The position numbers were made by a program, and so were the translations under genes. This document shows positions 7,118-15,867 of a stretch of DNA of 19,102 bases, one piece after another. Source of the DNA: Bacilli bacterium (GTDB lineage Bacteria > Bacillota_I > Bacilli_A > RF39 > UBA660); assembly GCA_028684435.1 (NCBI GenBank), contig JAQUFX010000021.1, positions 1 to 19,102 on the forward strand, in the 5' to 3' direction. The notes beneath the pieces were generated by a model. It worked only from the letters and a program-made list of their open reading frames with translations. It was not told where the DNA came from and did no database searches. Positions within the stretch are counted from its first letter, which is position 1, and each line of letters opens with the position of its first letter.

Positions 7118-9733
7118 ATGAAAACATTTTCTGATCAAAATATAAATGAAGTCTTAAAATATTTTAATACTAGTCATAATGGTCTTTCTTCGGTTGAAGC
7201 TCAAAATAGATTAAAAATATATGGCAAAAATGAACTAGCTAAAAATAAAAAACGTAATTTTTTTAAAATTATTTTAAATGAAATAAAAAATCCAATTTTA
7301 ATAATTTTAATTATCGCGGGATTATTTTCTCTTATTAGTAAAGATTATATTGAAAGTATAGCAATTTTAATCATTATTTTAATAGATGTCTTAATGGGGG
7401 CAATCCAAGAATGGAAAGCATTAAAAACAAGTGATGCTCTTGCTGACTTAATTAAATATGAAAATAAAGTAATTAGAGATAATAAAGAACAGATGATATA
7501 CTCGACAGATTTAGTTATTGGTGATATTGTTTTACTTGAATCAGGTAATAAAGTAGGAGCTGATTTAAGAATTATTGATACAAATAATTTAACTATCGAT
7601 GAATCTGTTTTAACTGGTGAAAGTGTTGGCGTAATAAAAAATAGTAATAAAAAAGTCGAAGCAAGTAATATCGCTTATGCGGGGACAGTTATAATAAGAG
7701 GGAGAGCTAAAGCTGTAGTAATTAAAACCGGAAGTGATACAGCAATTGGAAAAATAGCAGATACAGTATCAAATATGGAAGATGCTCCATCTCCACTTTC
7801 GATAAGAGTAAATAAATTATCAAAACAAATATCATTATTAATATTAATTATTGCAATAATTTTAACTATATTATTATGTTATAATAACGCTCCAGGAAAA
7901 GAAATATTTATTTTTGTTATAGCTCTATCAGTTTCTGCAATGCCAGAAGGACTTCCTTTAGCTTTAACTATGGCTTTAACTGTTTCTTCAAATAGAATGG
8001 CTAAAAACAATGTTATTGTTAAAAAATTAAATTCTGTTGAAGCTTTAGGGAGCTGCACAGTAATTGCCAGTGATAAAACAGGAACTTTAACTTTAAATGA
8101 ACAAACGGCTAAAAAAATAGTATTACCTTCCAAAGAAGAATTTAATATTACTGGAAGTGGTTATAATGATATAGGCAAAATTAATTATCCAGCACTAAAA
8201 GAAAAAGAAGTAAAAGATATAATCTTCCAAGGAATTATTAATAATGAAGCGGTCTTAAAAAAAGAAAAAAATGAATTTATGTACTTTGGTGATACCATCG
8301 ATGTAGCATTTTTAGTTTTAGGATTAAAAGCTAGAGTATCTAAAGAAATTAATTTAATATCAGAAATACCTTATGAATCAGAAAATCAATATTCAGCAGC
8401 TTTTTATGAAGATAATAATAAAAAATATTGTACTGTCAAAGGATCAACGGAAAAAATATTATCTTTTTGCGATAAAATGATGATTAATGGTGAAGTAATT
8501 ATAATCGATAAAAAATCTTTGATTAATCAAAATGAAAAATTAGCTAAGAATGGCTATCGTGTGATAGCTTTAGCTAAAAAGGAAATAAAATTAAAAAAAG
8601 AATATACCGAAAAAGATCTTAATAATTTGATATTTCTTGGCTTTGTTGGTTTTATAGATCCAATTAGAAAAGAAGCTAAACCATCTATTAAAAAATGTAA
8701 AAAGGCTGGAATTAAAGTAATTATGATAACCGGTGACCATCCTTTGACGGCAACTAATATTGGTAAAGAATTAGGATTAATTAAAAGTGAAAAAAATATT
8801 ACTACCAATGAAGAATTAGAAAAATATTTACAATTAGGAGAAGTAGAATTTGATAAGTTTATAAAAGATAAAACGGTCTTTGCTAGAGTAACTCCGTTAA
8901 ATAAATTAGCCATTGTTGAATCTTTTAAAAGACAAAATGAATACATTGCAGTAACTGGAGATGGAGTTAATGATGCCCCAGCTATCAAAGCAGCTAATAT
9001 AGGTATTGCTATGGGAAGTGGAACAGATGTTGCAAAAGATACTGCCGATATGATTATTTTAGATGATAATTTTAAATCAATTGTTGAAGGTATTAAGCAA
9101 GGAAGAATTGCTTATAGTAATATTAGAAAAATAGTCTATTTATTATTATCTTGCGGAGCAGCTGAAGTACTTTTTTTTATCTTAGCAATACTAGCTAATT
9201 TGCCAATACCATTAATAGCAATTCAGATATTATGGTTAAATGTTGTAACTGATGGTCTTCAAGATATAGCATTATCATTTGAAGAACATGAAGATGGAGT
9301 ATTAGAAGAAAAAGTAAGTAGTCCTGAAAACACCATTTTTAATAAAGATTTATTTTTTGAATTATTGGTTTCAAGCTTATCAATTGGATTAGTTGTATTT
9401 GGTTTTTGGGCATTTCTAATGAAAAATAATGTTGATATAACTTTAGCTAGAACATATATAGTTACCTTAATGGTCTTTATCCAAAATATCCATGTCTTTA
9501 ATTGTCGAAGTGAAAAAAGAAGTACATTTTCAATGCCACTTAATAACAAATTTTTAATTTTTTCTATAATAGGCTCAATTATTTTACATATTATTGTTTT
9601 AAAAGTAAATATTTTGGCTCAATTTTTACAAATAACTAATATACCATTATGGCATATTTTCGGAATATTTGTTATTTCTCTTCCTTTATTAATAATTATG
9701 GAATTATATAAAAAAATAGTTTATCATAAATAA
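7118..9733 (+). CDS. Calcium-type P-type ATPase (PMCA/SERCA-like)
   Basis: An 871-residue P2-type cation pump that uses ATP to expel a divalent cation, most likely Ca2+. In order: a cation ATPase N-domain with LKIYGKNEL, actuator loop TGES (166-169), M4 motif PEGLP (276-280), phosphorylation site DKTGTLT (D319), nucleotide-binding KGS (441-443), MITGDH (536-541) and hinge VTGDGVNDAP (612-621). M6 carries N708-V-V-T711-D712, matching SERCA N796/T799/D800, so calcium site II is intact together with the M4 Glu. In M5 the Glu (E683) is kept, but the position of SERCA N768 is Gly (G680), so site I looks altered, as in other bacterial pumps thought to move one Ca2+. AAGAGG lies eight bases before the ATG. 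The gene is monocistronic and ends in a terminator shared with uvrB. Confidence 0.92.
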   Translation: MKTFSDQNINEVLKYFNTSHNGLSSVEAQNRLKIYGKNELAKNKKRNFFKIILNEIKNPILIILIIAGLFSLISKDYIESIAILIIILIDVLMGAIQEWKALKTSDALADLIKYENKVIRDNKEQMIYSTDLVIGDIVLLESGNKVGADLRIIDTNNLTIDESVLTGESVGVIKNSNKKVEASNIAYAGTVIIRGRAKAVVIKTGSDTAIGKIADTVSNMEDAPSPLSIRVNKLSKQISLLILIIAIILTILLCYNNAPGKEIFIFVIALSVSAMPEGLPLALTMALTVSSNRMAKNNVIVKKLNSVEALGSCTVIASDKTGTLTLNEQTAKKIVLPSKEEFNITGSGYNDIGKINYPALKEKEVKDIIFQGIINNEAVLKKEKNEFMYFGDTIDVAFLVLGLKARVSKEINLISEIPYESENQYSAAFYEDNNKKYCTVKGSTEKILSFCDKMMINGEVIIIDKKSLINQNEKLAKNGYRVIALAKKEIKLKKEYTEKDLNNLIFLGFVGFIDPIRKEAKPSIKKCKKAGIKVIMITGDHPLTATNIGKELGLIKSEKNITTNEELEKYLQLGEVEFDKFIKDKTVFARVTPLNKLAIVESFKRQNEYIAVTGDGVNDAPAIKAANIGIAMGSGTDVAKDTADMIILDDNFKSIVEGIKQGRIAYSNIRKIVYLLLSCGAAEVLFFILAILANLPIPLIAIQILWLNVVTDGLQDIALSFEEHEDGVLEEKVSSPENTIFNKDLFFELLVSSLSIGLVVFGFWAFLMKNNVDITLARTYIVTLMVFIQNIHVFNCRSEKRSTFSMPLNNKFLIFSIIGSIILHIIVLKVNILAQFLQITNIPLWHIFGIFVISLPLLIIMELYKKIVYHK

Positions 9734-9759
9734 AGAAGCAAATTTTCGCTTCTTTATTT
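9728..9759. terminator. Shared bidirectional terminator between the Ca2+ pump gene and uvrB
   Basis: A perfect 12-bp stem, AAATAAAGAAGC (9728-9739) with GCTTCTTTATTT (9748-9759), has an 8-nt loop. T-rich 3' sides are present in both directions. Both stop codons (9731-9733 on + and 9754-9756 on -) lie inside the stem, so the two convergent genes share this one hairpin and are separated by only 20 bases. Confidence 0.85.
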
Positions 9760-11697
9760 AGTCTTTATTTCAAATAATATATCTCGTAATTGCATAGCTT
9801 TTTCAAAGTCAAGTTCTTTAGCAGCTTGTCTCATTTCTCTTTCGATTTTTAATATTATTTCTTTTTTATCTTTAACAGATATTTCTTCTAAAGTATTTTC
9901 TTTAACTTCATTTGATATTAAATCTCTAATTTCTTTGATTATAGTTTTAGGAACTATATTATGTTCTTTATTATACTTTATTTGGATATCTCTTCTTCGA
10001 TTTGTTTCCTTTATGGCTTTATCCATAGCAGCACTTATTTTATCGGCGTACATAATAACATGACCATTTTCGTTACGTGCTGCTCTTCCGATGGTTTGAA
10101 TTAAACTTCGTTCGCTTCTTAAAAAACCTTGTTTATCAGCATCAAGTATTGCGATTAAACTAACTTCTGGAATATCTAAACCTTCTCTTAAAAGATTAAT
10201 TCCGACTATAACATCATATTTTCCCATTCTTAAATCTCTAATTATTTTTAGTCTTTCAAAGGTCTTAACTTCGCTATGAAGGTAGGCTACTTTCATATTT
10301 AACTGTTTTAAATAATTAGTAAGTTCTTCAGCCATTCTAATAGTTAAAGTAGTAACTAGAACTCTTTCATTCTTTTTTGATCTAATATTTATTTCATGTA
10401 TTAAATCATCAATTTGACCATTAGTTTTTCTAACTTCAATAGTCGGATCAATTAATCCTGTAGGTCTTATTATGCTTTCAACAACGTTGTTATTAATTAG
10501 TTCAAGTTCATAATCACCAGGAGTTGCTGATACATATATAGCTTGATTTATTTTATTATTAAATTCATCAAATTTTAAGGGACGATTATCAAGAGCACTA
10601 GGTAATCTAAATCCATAATCGACTAAAGTTTGTTTTCTAGATCTATCCCCATTATACATAGCTCTAACTTGAGGCAAGGTTACATGTGATTCATCAACTA
10701 CTAATAAAAAATCATCACCAAAAAAATCAATTAATGTACTTGGTGTTTCGCCAGTATCTTTTAAAGCTAAATGTCTGGCGTAGTTTTCAATCCCATTGCA
10801 AAAGCCAGTTTCTTTCAGCATTTCAATATCATATTTAATTCTCTCTTTTAATCTTTGTTCTTCAATTAATTTATTATTATTTTTTAAATCTTTTAATCTT
10901 TCTTCGGCTTCTTTTTCAATTCTTTTGATAGCTTCTTTTAATTTTGCATCACTAGTTACAAAGTGACTAGCTGGATAGATGCTTATATTTTTAATTTGTT
11001 GTAATATAGTTCCAGTTAAAACATCAAACTCACTAATTCGGTCAACAATATTGCCAAATAATTCAACTCTAATACCATTTTTTCTTCCGTTCACAGGGAC
11101 GATATCAATAACATCACCATTAACTCTAAAAGTTCCTCGGTGAAAGTCTAGTTGATTTCTTTCGTATGTCATAGCAACTAATTTTTCAATAATATCATTT
11201 CTTTTTATTTTATCTCCTACTGATAATATTAACATTCCCTTTTTATATTCTTCTGGTTCACCAATACCATATATGCATGAAACAGAAGCTACTACAATAA
11301 CATCTTTATTATTTATTAAAGCACTTGTTGCTCCATGTCTTAGTTCATCTATTTCGTCATTTATACTAGCATCTTTTTCTATATAAGTATCTGATGAAGG
11401 AACATATGCTTCAGGTTGATAATAATCATAATAAGAAATAAAATATTCCACTTTATTTTCAGGAAATAATTCTTTAAACTCAGAATATAATTGACCTGCT
11501 AAAGTTTTATTATGTGCTAAAACTAAAGTTGGTTTTTGTACTTTTTCAATTACATTAGCAATTATAAAAGTTTTACCGGTACCTGTTGCACCAAGTAAAA
11601 CTTGATGTTTTTCATTATTATTAATACCATCAACTAATCTTTTAATTGTTTCTGGTTGATCACCAGCTGGTTGATATTTTGAAACTAGTTTAAACAT
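9754..11697 (-). CDS. uvrB: Excinuclease ABC subunit B (UvrB)
   Basis: A 647-residue helicase-like subunit of nucleotide excision repair. It receives damaged DNA from UvrA, verifies the lesion and recruits UvrC. Walker A is GATGTGKT (36-43). The lesion-probing beta-hairpin YYDYYQPEAYVP is at 89-100. Walker B/DEAD-like VVDESHVTLPQ, YVSATPGDYE and the helicase motif TIGRAARNENG follow. The C-terminal UVR domain (REMRQAAKELDFEKAMQLRD) that contacts UvrC is complete. The start is supported by AAAGGAG eight bases upstream. In many Bacilli uvrA follows uvrB directly. Here the gene after uvrB is the convergent ATPase, so uvrA must lie elsewhere. It is read in the same direction as the carboxypeptidase gene but separated from it by a terminator. 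Confidence 0.97.
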   Translation of the reverse strand: MFKLVSKYQPAGDQPETIKRLVDGINNNEKHQVLLGATGTGKTFIIANVIEKVQKPTLVLAHNKTLAGQLYSEFKELFPENKVEYFISYYDYYQPEAYVPSSDTYIEKDASINDEIDELRHGATSALINNKDVIVVASVSCIYGIGEPEEYKKGMLILSVGDKIKRNDIIEKLVAMTYERNQLDFHRGTFRVNGDVIDIVPVNGRKNGIRVELFGNIVDRISEFDVLTGTILQQIKNISIYPASHFVTSDAKLKEAIKRIEKEAEERLKDLKNNNKLIEEQRLKERIKYDIEMLKETGFCNGIENYARHLALKDTGETPSTLIDFFGDDFLLVVDESHVTLPQVRAMYNGDRSRKQTLVDYGFRLPSALDNRPLKFDEFNNKINQAIYVSATPGDYELELINNNVVESIIRPTGLIDPTIEVRKTNGQIDDLIHEINIRSKKNERVLVTTLTIRMAEELTNYLKQLNMKVAYLHSEVKTFERLKIIRDLRMGKYDVIVGINLLREGLDIPEVSLIAILDADKQGFLRSERSLIQTIGRAARNENGHVIMYADKISAAMDKAIKETNRRRDIQIKYNKEHNIVPKTIIKEIRDLISNEVKENTLEEISVKDKKEIILKIEREMRQAAKELDFEKAMQLRDILFEIKTK

Positions 11698-11721
11698 GAT
11701 AAATTCTCCTTTATAAAAAAT

Positions 11722-11750
11722 ATAGTATCATTTTTTCCCTTTATTGTATA
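11722..11750 (-). promoter_or_regulatory. Possible uvrB promoter
   Basis: On the minus strand, TATACA (-35 position, 11745-11750), a 17-bp spacer and TACTAT (-10, 11722-11727) are seen. TG one base before the -10 makes it an extended -10. It falls between the upstream terminator and the uvrB ribosome binding site. Both hexamers are imperfect. Confidence 0.35.
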
Positions 11751-11753
11751 TTT

Positions 11754-11781
11754 AAAAAAGGTAATATTAGTTTACCTCTTT
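11754..11781 (-). terminator. Intrinsic terminator after the carboxypeptidase gene
   Basis: On the minus strand AGGTAA pairs with TTACCT (11772-11777 and 11759-11764), extended by a G-U and three A-U pairs, with a 7-nt loop holding the stop codon. T6 (11754-11759) follows. Confidence 0.65.
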
Positions 11782-12726
11782 ATCTAAATAATAAGCATAA
11801 TATTCATCAAAAGTAATATTTTCTTGATATATTTTATTTGCTATTTCTTTACCTACATACCGATAATGCCATGGTTCATATGAATATCCAGTAATATCTT
11901 CCTTATCTTTAGGATATCTTAAAATAAATCCATATTTATGAGCATTTTCTTTCATCCATATATAACTTTCAGTATCACCAAATTTGTCATTAACATCATA
12001 AAAGTCAGCTACATCAACGGCATAGCCAGTTTGATGTTCAGAGTGTCCAGCTCTTGCAGCATATTCATCAGCTTTTCTTGTTCCATATAGTTCTTTTCTT
12101 TCATTCCATAATTCTTCTTGATACTCAAAATTTCGATATGATGATACTATTAAAATAGTATGACCATCTATTTTAGCAGCATTATATAACTCTTGATAAG
12201 CATTATATGTTTCTTCATTTAAAGAATTATTAGCATATGAATAAGTACCTGTTGTAGTAATGATATTTTCTGGTTCATAATCTTTATCTAAGTAATAATA
12301 TTTATTTACTAGCATTAATTTTTCATCTTTATAATTTGTTTTTATTGGTTTCTCATAAAAAGCGTTATCTCGATTTACATTTATTAAAGATATTACTTTA
12401 TTTAAATCAATATCTTTATTTTCATTATAATAATTTAAATAACGATTCAAATTATTATAAATAAAGTATTTATCACTAATTATTTTAGTTAAATTAGGAT
12501 TATATTCTTTAGTTAATAAAGTATCAATTTGTTTATCATTAAATTCTTCTTCAATAATTTTAATTTCATTTAAAGAATAATTTATTTGAAGTAGTTTATA
12601 TTCATAAGTTTGTCGATATAAATAATCATTAAATAATTTAAATCCTCCTACTGATATAATGATAATTAGAATAAATATTATTAATTTCTTTTTAGCTTGT
12701 TTTTTAATTTTTAATTTTTTCTTCAT
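11767..12726 (-). CDS. Membrane-anchored D-alanyl-D-alanine carboxypeptidase (VanY/M15B)
   Basis: A 319-residue cell-wall enzyme that trims the terminal D-Ala from peptidoglycan stem peptides. A Lys-rich start and one membrane segment (about 14-28) anchor it, with the rest outside the cell. Residues about 40-130 are a family-specific helical stalk. The peptidase M15B domain (about 130-305) shows SSYRNFEYQ (195-203), the zinc motif SEHQTGYAVDVAD with H231 and D238, and EPWHYRYVG with catalytic E284 and third zinc ligand H287. All catalytic residues are present and the fold is complete. GAGGTG precedes the ATG on the minus strand, with an extended -10 promoter just beyond. It diverges from the pyrophosphatase gene. 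Nothing nearby suggests a vancomycin-resistance cluster (no ligase, no VanR/S), so a housekeeping wall role is more likely. Confidence 0.93.
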   Translation of the reverse strand: MKKKLKIKKQAKKKLIIFILIIIISVGGFKLFNDYLYRQTYEYKLLQINYSLNEIKIIEEEFNDKQIDTLLTKEYNPNLTKIISDKYFIYNNLNRYLNYYNENKDIDLNKVISLINVNRDNAFYEKPIKTNYKDEKLMLVNKYYYLDKDYEPENIITTTGTYSYANNSLNEETYNAYQELYNAAKIDGHTILIVSSYRNFEYQEELWNERKELYGTRKADEYAARAGHSEHQTGYAVDVADFYDVNDKFGDTESYIWMKENAHKYGFILRYPKDKEDITGYSYEPWHYRYVGKEIANKIYQENITFDEYYAYYLDKEVN

Positions 12727-12747
12727 TAATACACCTCAACTATAAAA

Positions 12748-12756
12748 ATTATAACA
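12748..12756 (-). promoter_or_regulatory. Extended -10 promoter of the carboxypeptidase gene
   Basis: On the minus strand TGTTATAAT gives a perfect TATAAT with the TG extension. No good -35 is seen, which extended -10 promoters tolerate. It lies 21 bases before the ATG. Confidence 0.45.
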
Positions 12757-12773
12757 TAAATATTTATAATAAC

Positions 12774-12802
12774 TTTAAATTATTAAATTTTTAGTGTATA
12801 AT
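12774..12802 (+). promoter_or_regulatory. Promoter of the pyrophosphatase gene
   Basis: TTTAAA (12774-12779), a 17-bp spacer and a perfect TATAAT (12797-12802) are seen. The expected start of transcription near 12809 leaves room for the AAGGA ribosome binding site (12813-12817), but not for translation from the first ATG at 12817. Confidence 0.55.
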
Positions 12803-12828
12803 TTATTAAGATAAGGATGCATAAAAAT

Positions 12829-14451
12829 ATGGAAAAAATATTTGTAATCGGACATAAAAAGCCTGACACTGATTCGGTATGTGGAGCAATTGCATTAAGT
12901 TATTTAAAAAATCAAATGGGTTTAAATACAGAACCTAGGATTTTAAGTGAAATAAATTCTGAAACTTTATTTGTTTTAAATAAATTTAATATGCCGGTTC
13001 CTAAATATTTAAATGATGTTAAAGTTCAATTAAACGATGTTAAGTACAAAAAGAATTTTTATATTAATGAAGATGAATCTATTTTTAATACTTATAATTA
13101 TATAAGTGAAAAAGAAATAACTGGTATTCCGATTGTTGATGATAAGAAATATTTTTTAGGGTATGTTTCTTTAAAAGAAATTGCTAAAGAATTAATTGTT
13201 AGTTCCTCAAATGAAATAAATACTAGTTTTGATAATATTGCTAGTACTTTAAGTGCATCTAAAGTATATAAATTTGATGAAGATATAATTGGTAAAGCGA
13301 TAACAATAAGTATTCCTTATAGAATGTTAGTTAATACAATTAAACTAAGTAATGAGTCAATTATTATCGGATGTAATCGAAATTTAATTCTTAATCATGC
13401 TTTAAAAAGTAAAGTCAAACTTATTATATTAATTAATAATAAACAATTAACTGAAGAAGAAGAGCGTCTTGCTAAAGAGAATAAAGTTAATATAATTATT
13501 ACTCCTTTTGATACCTTTAAAGTAACTAAAATAATTAGTTTATCTAATCCTATTAAAACTATTCAAAGAGCAACTTCAGCAATCTGTTTTGAGCCTAATG
13601 ATTATTTAACTGACTTTATTGAAATAAGTAATAAATATAAACATACTAATTATCCTATCATTAATAGTAAAGGTATTTGTGAAGGCATGCTTAGAGTAAT
13701 AGATACTCATGAATTTAAGAGAAAGAATTTAATATTAGTTGATCATAATGAATCAAATCAAAGTGTTGATGGTTTAAATGAAGCTAATATACTAGAAATA
13801 GTTGATCATCATAATATTGGTAATATATCTACATCTGGGCCAATTAATTTTAGAAATATGACTGTTGGTTCTGTTAATACGGTAATTTATTATTTATTTA
13901 TGGAACAAAGCTTAAAAATACCTAAAAATATAGCTGGGATCATGTTAAGCGGAATTATATCTGATACTTTATTATTGGCAAGCCCTACTACAACAATGCA
14001 TGATAAATTAGCAATTGAACAATTAGCTAAAATAGCTAAAATTGAAATCAATAAATATGGTTTAGAATTATTAAAAAGTGGTGTAAGTATAAAAGGCATG
14101 AGCATTCAAGATATCATAAATAAAGATTTTAAAACTTATATGGCTGGAGATAACAAAGTAGGTGTAGCCCAAGTATTTACAACATCATTTGACGAATATA
14201 AGTTTAAAATAAAAGAGTATATTAATGAATTAAATAAAATAAGTACCAGTAATAATTATAAAGTTGTATGTCTTTTTATTACCGATATATTAAATAATAA
14301 TTCATATATTATCTTTAATGAAAGCGGTAGAAAATATTTAGAAGAAGCTTATAATATTAATGAATTAACGGAAGGATATTTATTTGAAGGAGTTGTATCT
14401 CGTAAAAAACAAATGGTGCCTTTAATAATAGATGTCATTGAAAAATTATAG
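12829..14451 (+). CDS. ppaC: Manganese-dependent inorganic pyrophosphatase with CBS-DRTGG-CBS regulatory insert
   Basis: A 540-residue family II pyrophosphatase that hydrolyses pyrophosphate to phosphate in the cytoplasm. The DHH domain opens with GHKKPDTDS (H9, D13, D15 bind metal). It is interrupted by CBS 1 (about 73-125), a DRTGG domain (about 150-235) and CBS 2 (about 243-293). It resumes with LVDHNE (D305), the DHH motif (326-328) and SGIISDT (D379). The DHHA2 domain ends with the substrate motif SRKKQ (524-528) before MVPLI. Length and order match the clostridial CBS-PPases, in which adenine nucleotides bound to the CBS pair switch activity. An ATG at 12817 would add four residues but overlaps the ribosome binding site AAGGA; the ATG at 12829 gives proper spacing and the conserved N-terminus, so I chose it. 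It is followed nine bases later by an unknown gene, probably in the same operon. Confidence 0.93.
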   Translation: MEKIFVIGHKKPDTDSVCGAIALSYLKNQMGLNTEPRILSEINSETLFVLNKFNMPVPKYLNDVKVQLNDVKYKKNFYINEDESIFNTYNYISEKEITGIPIVDDKKYFLGYVSLKEIAKELIVSSSNEINTSFDNIASTLSASKVYKFDEDIIGKAITISIPYRMLVNTIKLSNESIIIGCNRNLILNHALKSKVKLIILINNKQLTEEEERLAKENKVNIIITPFDTFKVTKIISLSNPIKTIQRATSAICFEPNDYLTDFIEISNKYKHTNYPIINSKGICEGMLRVIDTHEFKRKNLILVDHNESNQSVDGLNEANILEIVDHHNIGNISTSGPINFRNMTVGSVNTVIYYLFMEQSLKIPKNIAGIMLSGIISDTLLLASPTTTMHDKLAIEQLAKIAKIEINKYGLELLKSGVSIKGMSIQDIINKDFKTYMAGDNKVGVAQVFTTSFDEYKFKIKEYINELNKISTSNNYKVVCLFITDILNNNSYIIFNESGRKYLEEAYNINELTEGYLFEGVVSRKKQMVPLIIDVIEKL

Positions 14452-14460
14452 GAGTAAAAA

Positions 14461-15204
14461 ATGAAAGTAAATATAAAAGTAAAAAAAATTTTATTACTAC
14501 TCGCAATTTTAATAATAAGTCTTATTTATGGGTTATCTGCTATTAAAAAAGATTCACAAGCTTTAATCATTTATAATGCAAATGTTACTGTTATAGAAAG
14601 AAGATCTGGAAAAGAAGTGATAACAAATATAGATGAAAATTCTAAAGATAAATTAACTGAACATTTATCTATATATTCTAATATATTTAATATCGGAGAT
14701 AAATTAAAAATAGAATATTATCAAGATGGAAATAATTTTTATATAAGTAATATAAATCCATTAATAACTACATATAATGAAAAAAAAGAACTTGTTAACA
14801 AAATAAGTGGTGATCCTACGGTATTAAGATATCAAGAACAAATATTTAGAGAAGAAAAGATAGAAAACAATAATTTATCATTAATATTAGCTAATCCAGA
14901 TATAATTAAAGGTCAAACTTATGTAACAATGAATCCAAATGAGTTTTACAAATTAAAATATGAAAATTATAATAATAATGATTATATTATTCCGAAAAAT
15001 AAAACAACAAAGATAATAGGAAATATTAGTTTTAAAGTAATTAGTTTTAAAAATTATTTTGAAGAAGAAGTAATTGATATAAATTATAAATATGAAGATA
15101 ATTATGATAAAGATACTATTATATTTAAAGGAATTGGCAAAGGGATTTATAATTTAAAAATAGAATTTAAAAATAAAGATGTTATTAATTATATTTTTAT
15201 ATAA
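14461..15204 (+). CDS. Unknown membrane-anchored extracytoplasmic protein
   Basis: A 247-residue protein I do not recognise. A basic start and one membrane segment (about 9-27) suggest a signal anchor or uncleaved signal peptide, with a mostly polar, strand-forming domain outside. The body is rich in Asn, Lys, Ile and Tyr. It ends in GKGIYNLKIEFKNKD, the sort of closing strand found in small beta-sandwich proteins; that fold is only a guess. No catalytic motif or cysteine is visible. The stop of ppaC (TAG) overlaps the Shine-Dalgarno AGGAG (14450-14454) six bases before this ATG, so translation of the two genes is likely coupled. Why a soluble pyrophosphatase should be coupled to an exported protein is not evident. 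No clear terminator follows; the next gene has its own promoter-like site. Confidence 0.7.
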   Translation: MKVNIKVKKILLLLAILIISLIYGLSAIKKDSQALIIYNANVTVIERRSGKEVITNIDENSKDKLTEHLSIYSNIFNIGDKLKIEYYQDGNNFYISNINPLITTYNEKKELVNKISGDPTVLRYQEQIFREEKIENNNLSLILANPDIIKGQTYVTMNPNEFYKLKYENYNNNDYIIPKNKTTKIIGNISFKVISFKNYFEEEVIDINYKYEDNYDKDTIIFKGIGKGIYNLKIEFKNKDVINYIFI

Positions 15205-15209
15205 AATAT

Positions 15210-15238
15210 TTGTTTTATAAAACTTCTTATGATAATAT
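15210..15238 (+). promoter_or_regulatory. Promoter of lemA
   Basis: TTGTTT (-35, 15210-15215), a 17-bp spacer and TAATAT (-10, 15233-15238) are seen, with TG at 15230-15231 as an extended -10. The element TATGATAATATAA recurs before the DUF2207 gene, and a near copy precedes the gene at 18381. Confidence 0.5.
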
Positions 15239-15264
15239 AATAGCATAAGAAAGAGAGTGGTTTT

Positions 15265-15816
15265 ATGGAGTGGCTATATATAATAATTGCATTAATAGGA
15301 ATATTAATTATATATGTAATTTGTATATATAATAGTTTAGTTATTTTAAGACAAAAGGTGAAAAATCAGTGGTCCCAAATTGATGTTCAATTAAAAAGAA
15401 GATCTGATTTAATTCCTAATTTAGTAGAAACGGTAAAAGGTTATGCAAAACATGAAAAAGAAACTTTACAAAAAGTAATTGAAGCTAGAAATTCCTATTT
15501 AGCTGCAGGTACCCTAGAAGCAAAAATGAAAGCAAATGGTGAATTATCTAATTTAATAAGTAAATTGTTTGCTTTATCAGAAAATTATCCAGAATTAAAA
15601 GCAGATACTAGTTTTCTTAAATTACAAAGTGATTTGAAAGATACTGAAGATAAAATTGCTTATGCAAGACAATTTTATAATGATATTGTTATGAAATTTA
15701 ATGCTAAAATAGAAACTTTTCCTGTTAATGTAGTTGCTAATTTGTTTAAATTTGAAGCAAGAGAATTTTTTGAAGCTCAAGAAGCAGAAAAAGAAACAGT
15801 GCATGTAAAGTTTTAA
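15265..15816 (+). CDS. lemA: LemA family protein
   Basis: A 183-residue LemA protein. One N-terminal membrane segment (about 4-22) is followed by a long helical bundle. The family signature is clear: VKNQWSQIDVQLKRRSDLIPNLVETVKGYA (given here by position, about residues 32-61), then KETLQKVIEARNSY, ENYPELKADTSFL and the closing YNDIVMKFN...FPVNVVANLF region. Its biochemical role is unknown in most bacteria; it is widely found next to DUF2207 or TPM-domain proteins with glycine-rich tails, and here a DUF2207 gene lies one gene away. GAGAGTGG precedes the ATG. It probably shares a transcript with the RsgI-like gene 51 bases downstream. Confidence 0.95.
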   Translation: MEWLYIIIALIGILIIYVICIYNSLVILRQKVKNQWSQIDVQLKRRSDLIPNLVETVKGYAKHEKETLQKVIEARNSYLAAGTLEAKMKANGELSNLISKLFALSENYPELKADTSFLKLQSDLKDTEDKIAYARQFYNDIVMKFNAKIETFPVNVVANLFKFEAREFFEAQEAEKETVHVKF

Positions 15817-15841
15817 AATAAATATTATATTTATTTTAAAA
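15811..15841. repeat. All-AT perfect inverted repeat after lemA
   Basis: Two 14-bp arms (15811-15824 and 15828-15841), built only of A and T, pair perfectly around TTA. The lemA stop codon lies in the left arm. It could act as a weak terminator or mRNA stabiliser, but has no U tract beyond the arm. Confidence 0.5.
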
Positions 15842-15867
15842 AGTAATAATAAAATATTGGAGGATTT

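Noticed and set aside
8554..8988. A 144-codon open frame on the minus strand inside the Ca2+ pump gene
   Set aside because: The opposite strand encodes the conserved hinge and nucleotide-binding region of the ATPase; no family features are visible in the minus frame.
11767..12726. Vancomycin-resistance VanY
   Set aside because: No vanA/B-type ligase, vanH, vanX or vanRS genes are nearby; M15B carboxypeptidases are common housekeeping wall enzymes.
12817..12828. Upstream ATG of the pyrophosphatase gene
   Set aside because: It overlaps the AAGGA ribosome binding site and lies only about eight bases after the expected transcription start; the ATG at 12829 fits the conserved N-terminus.
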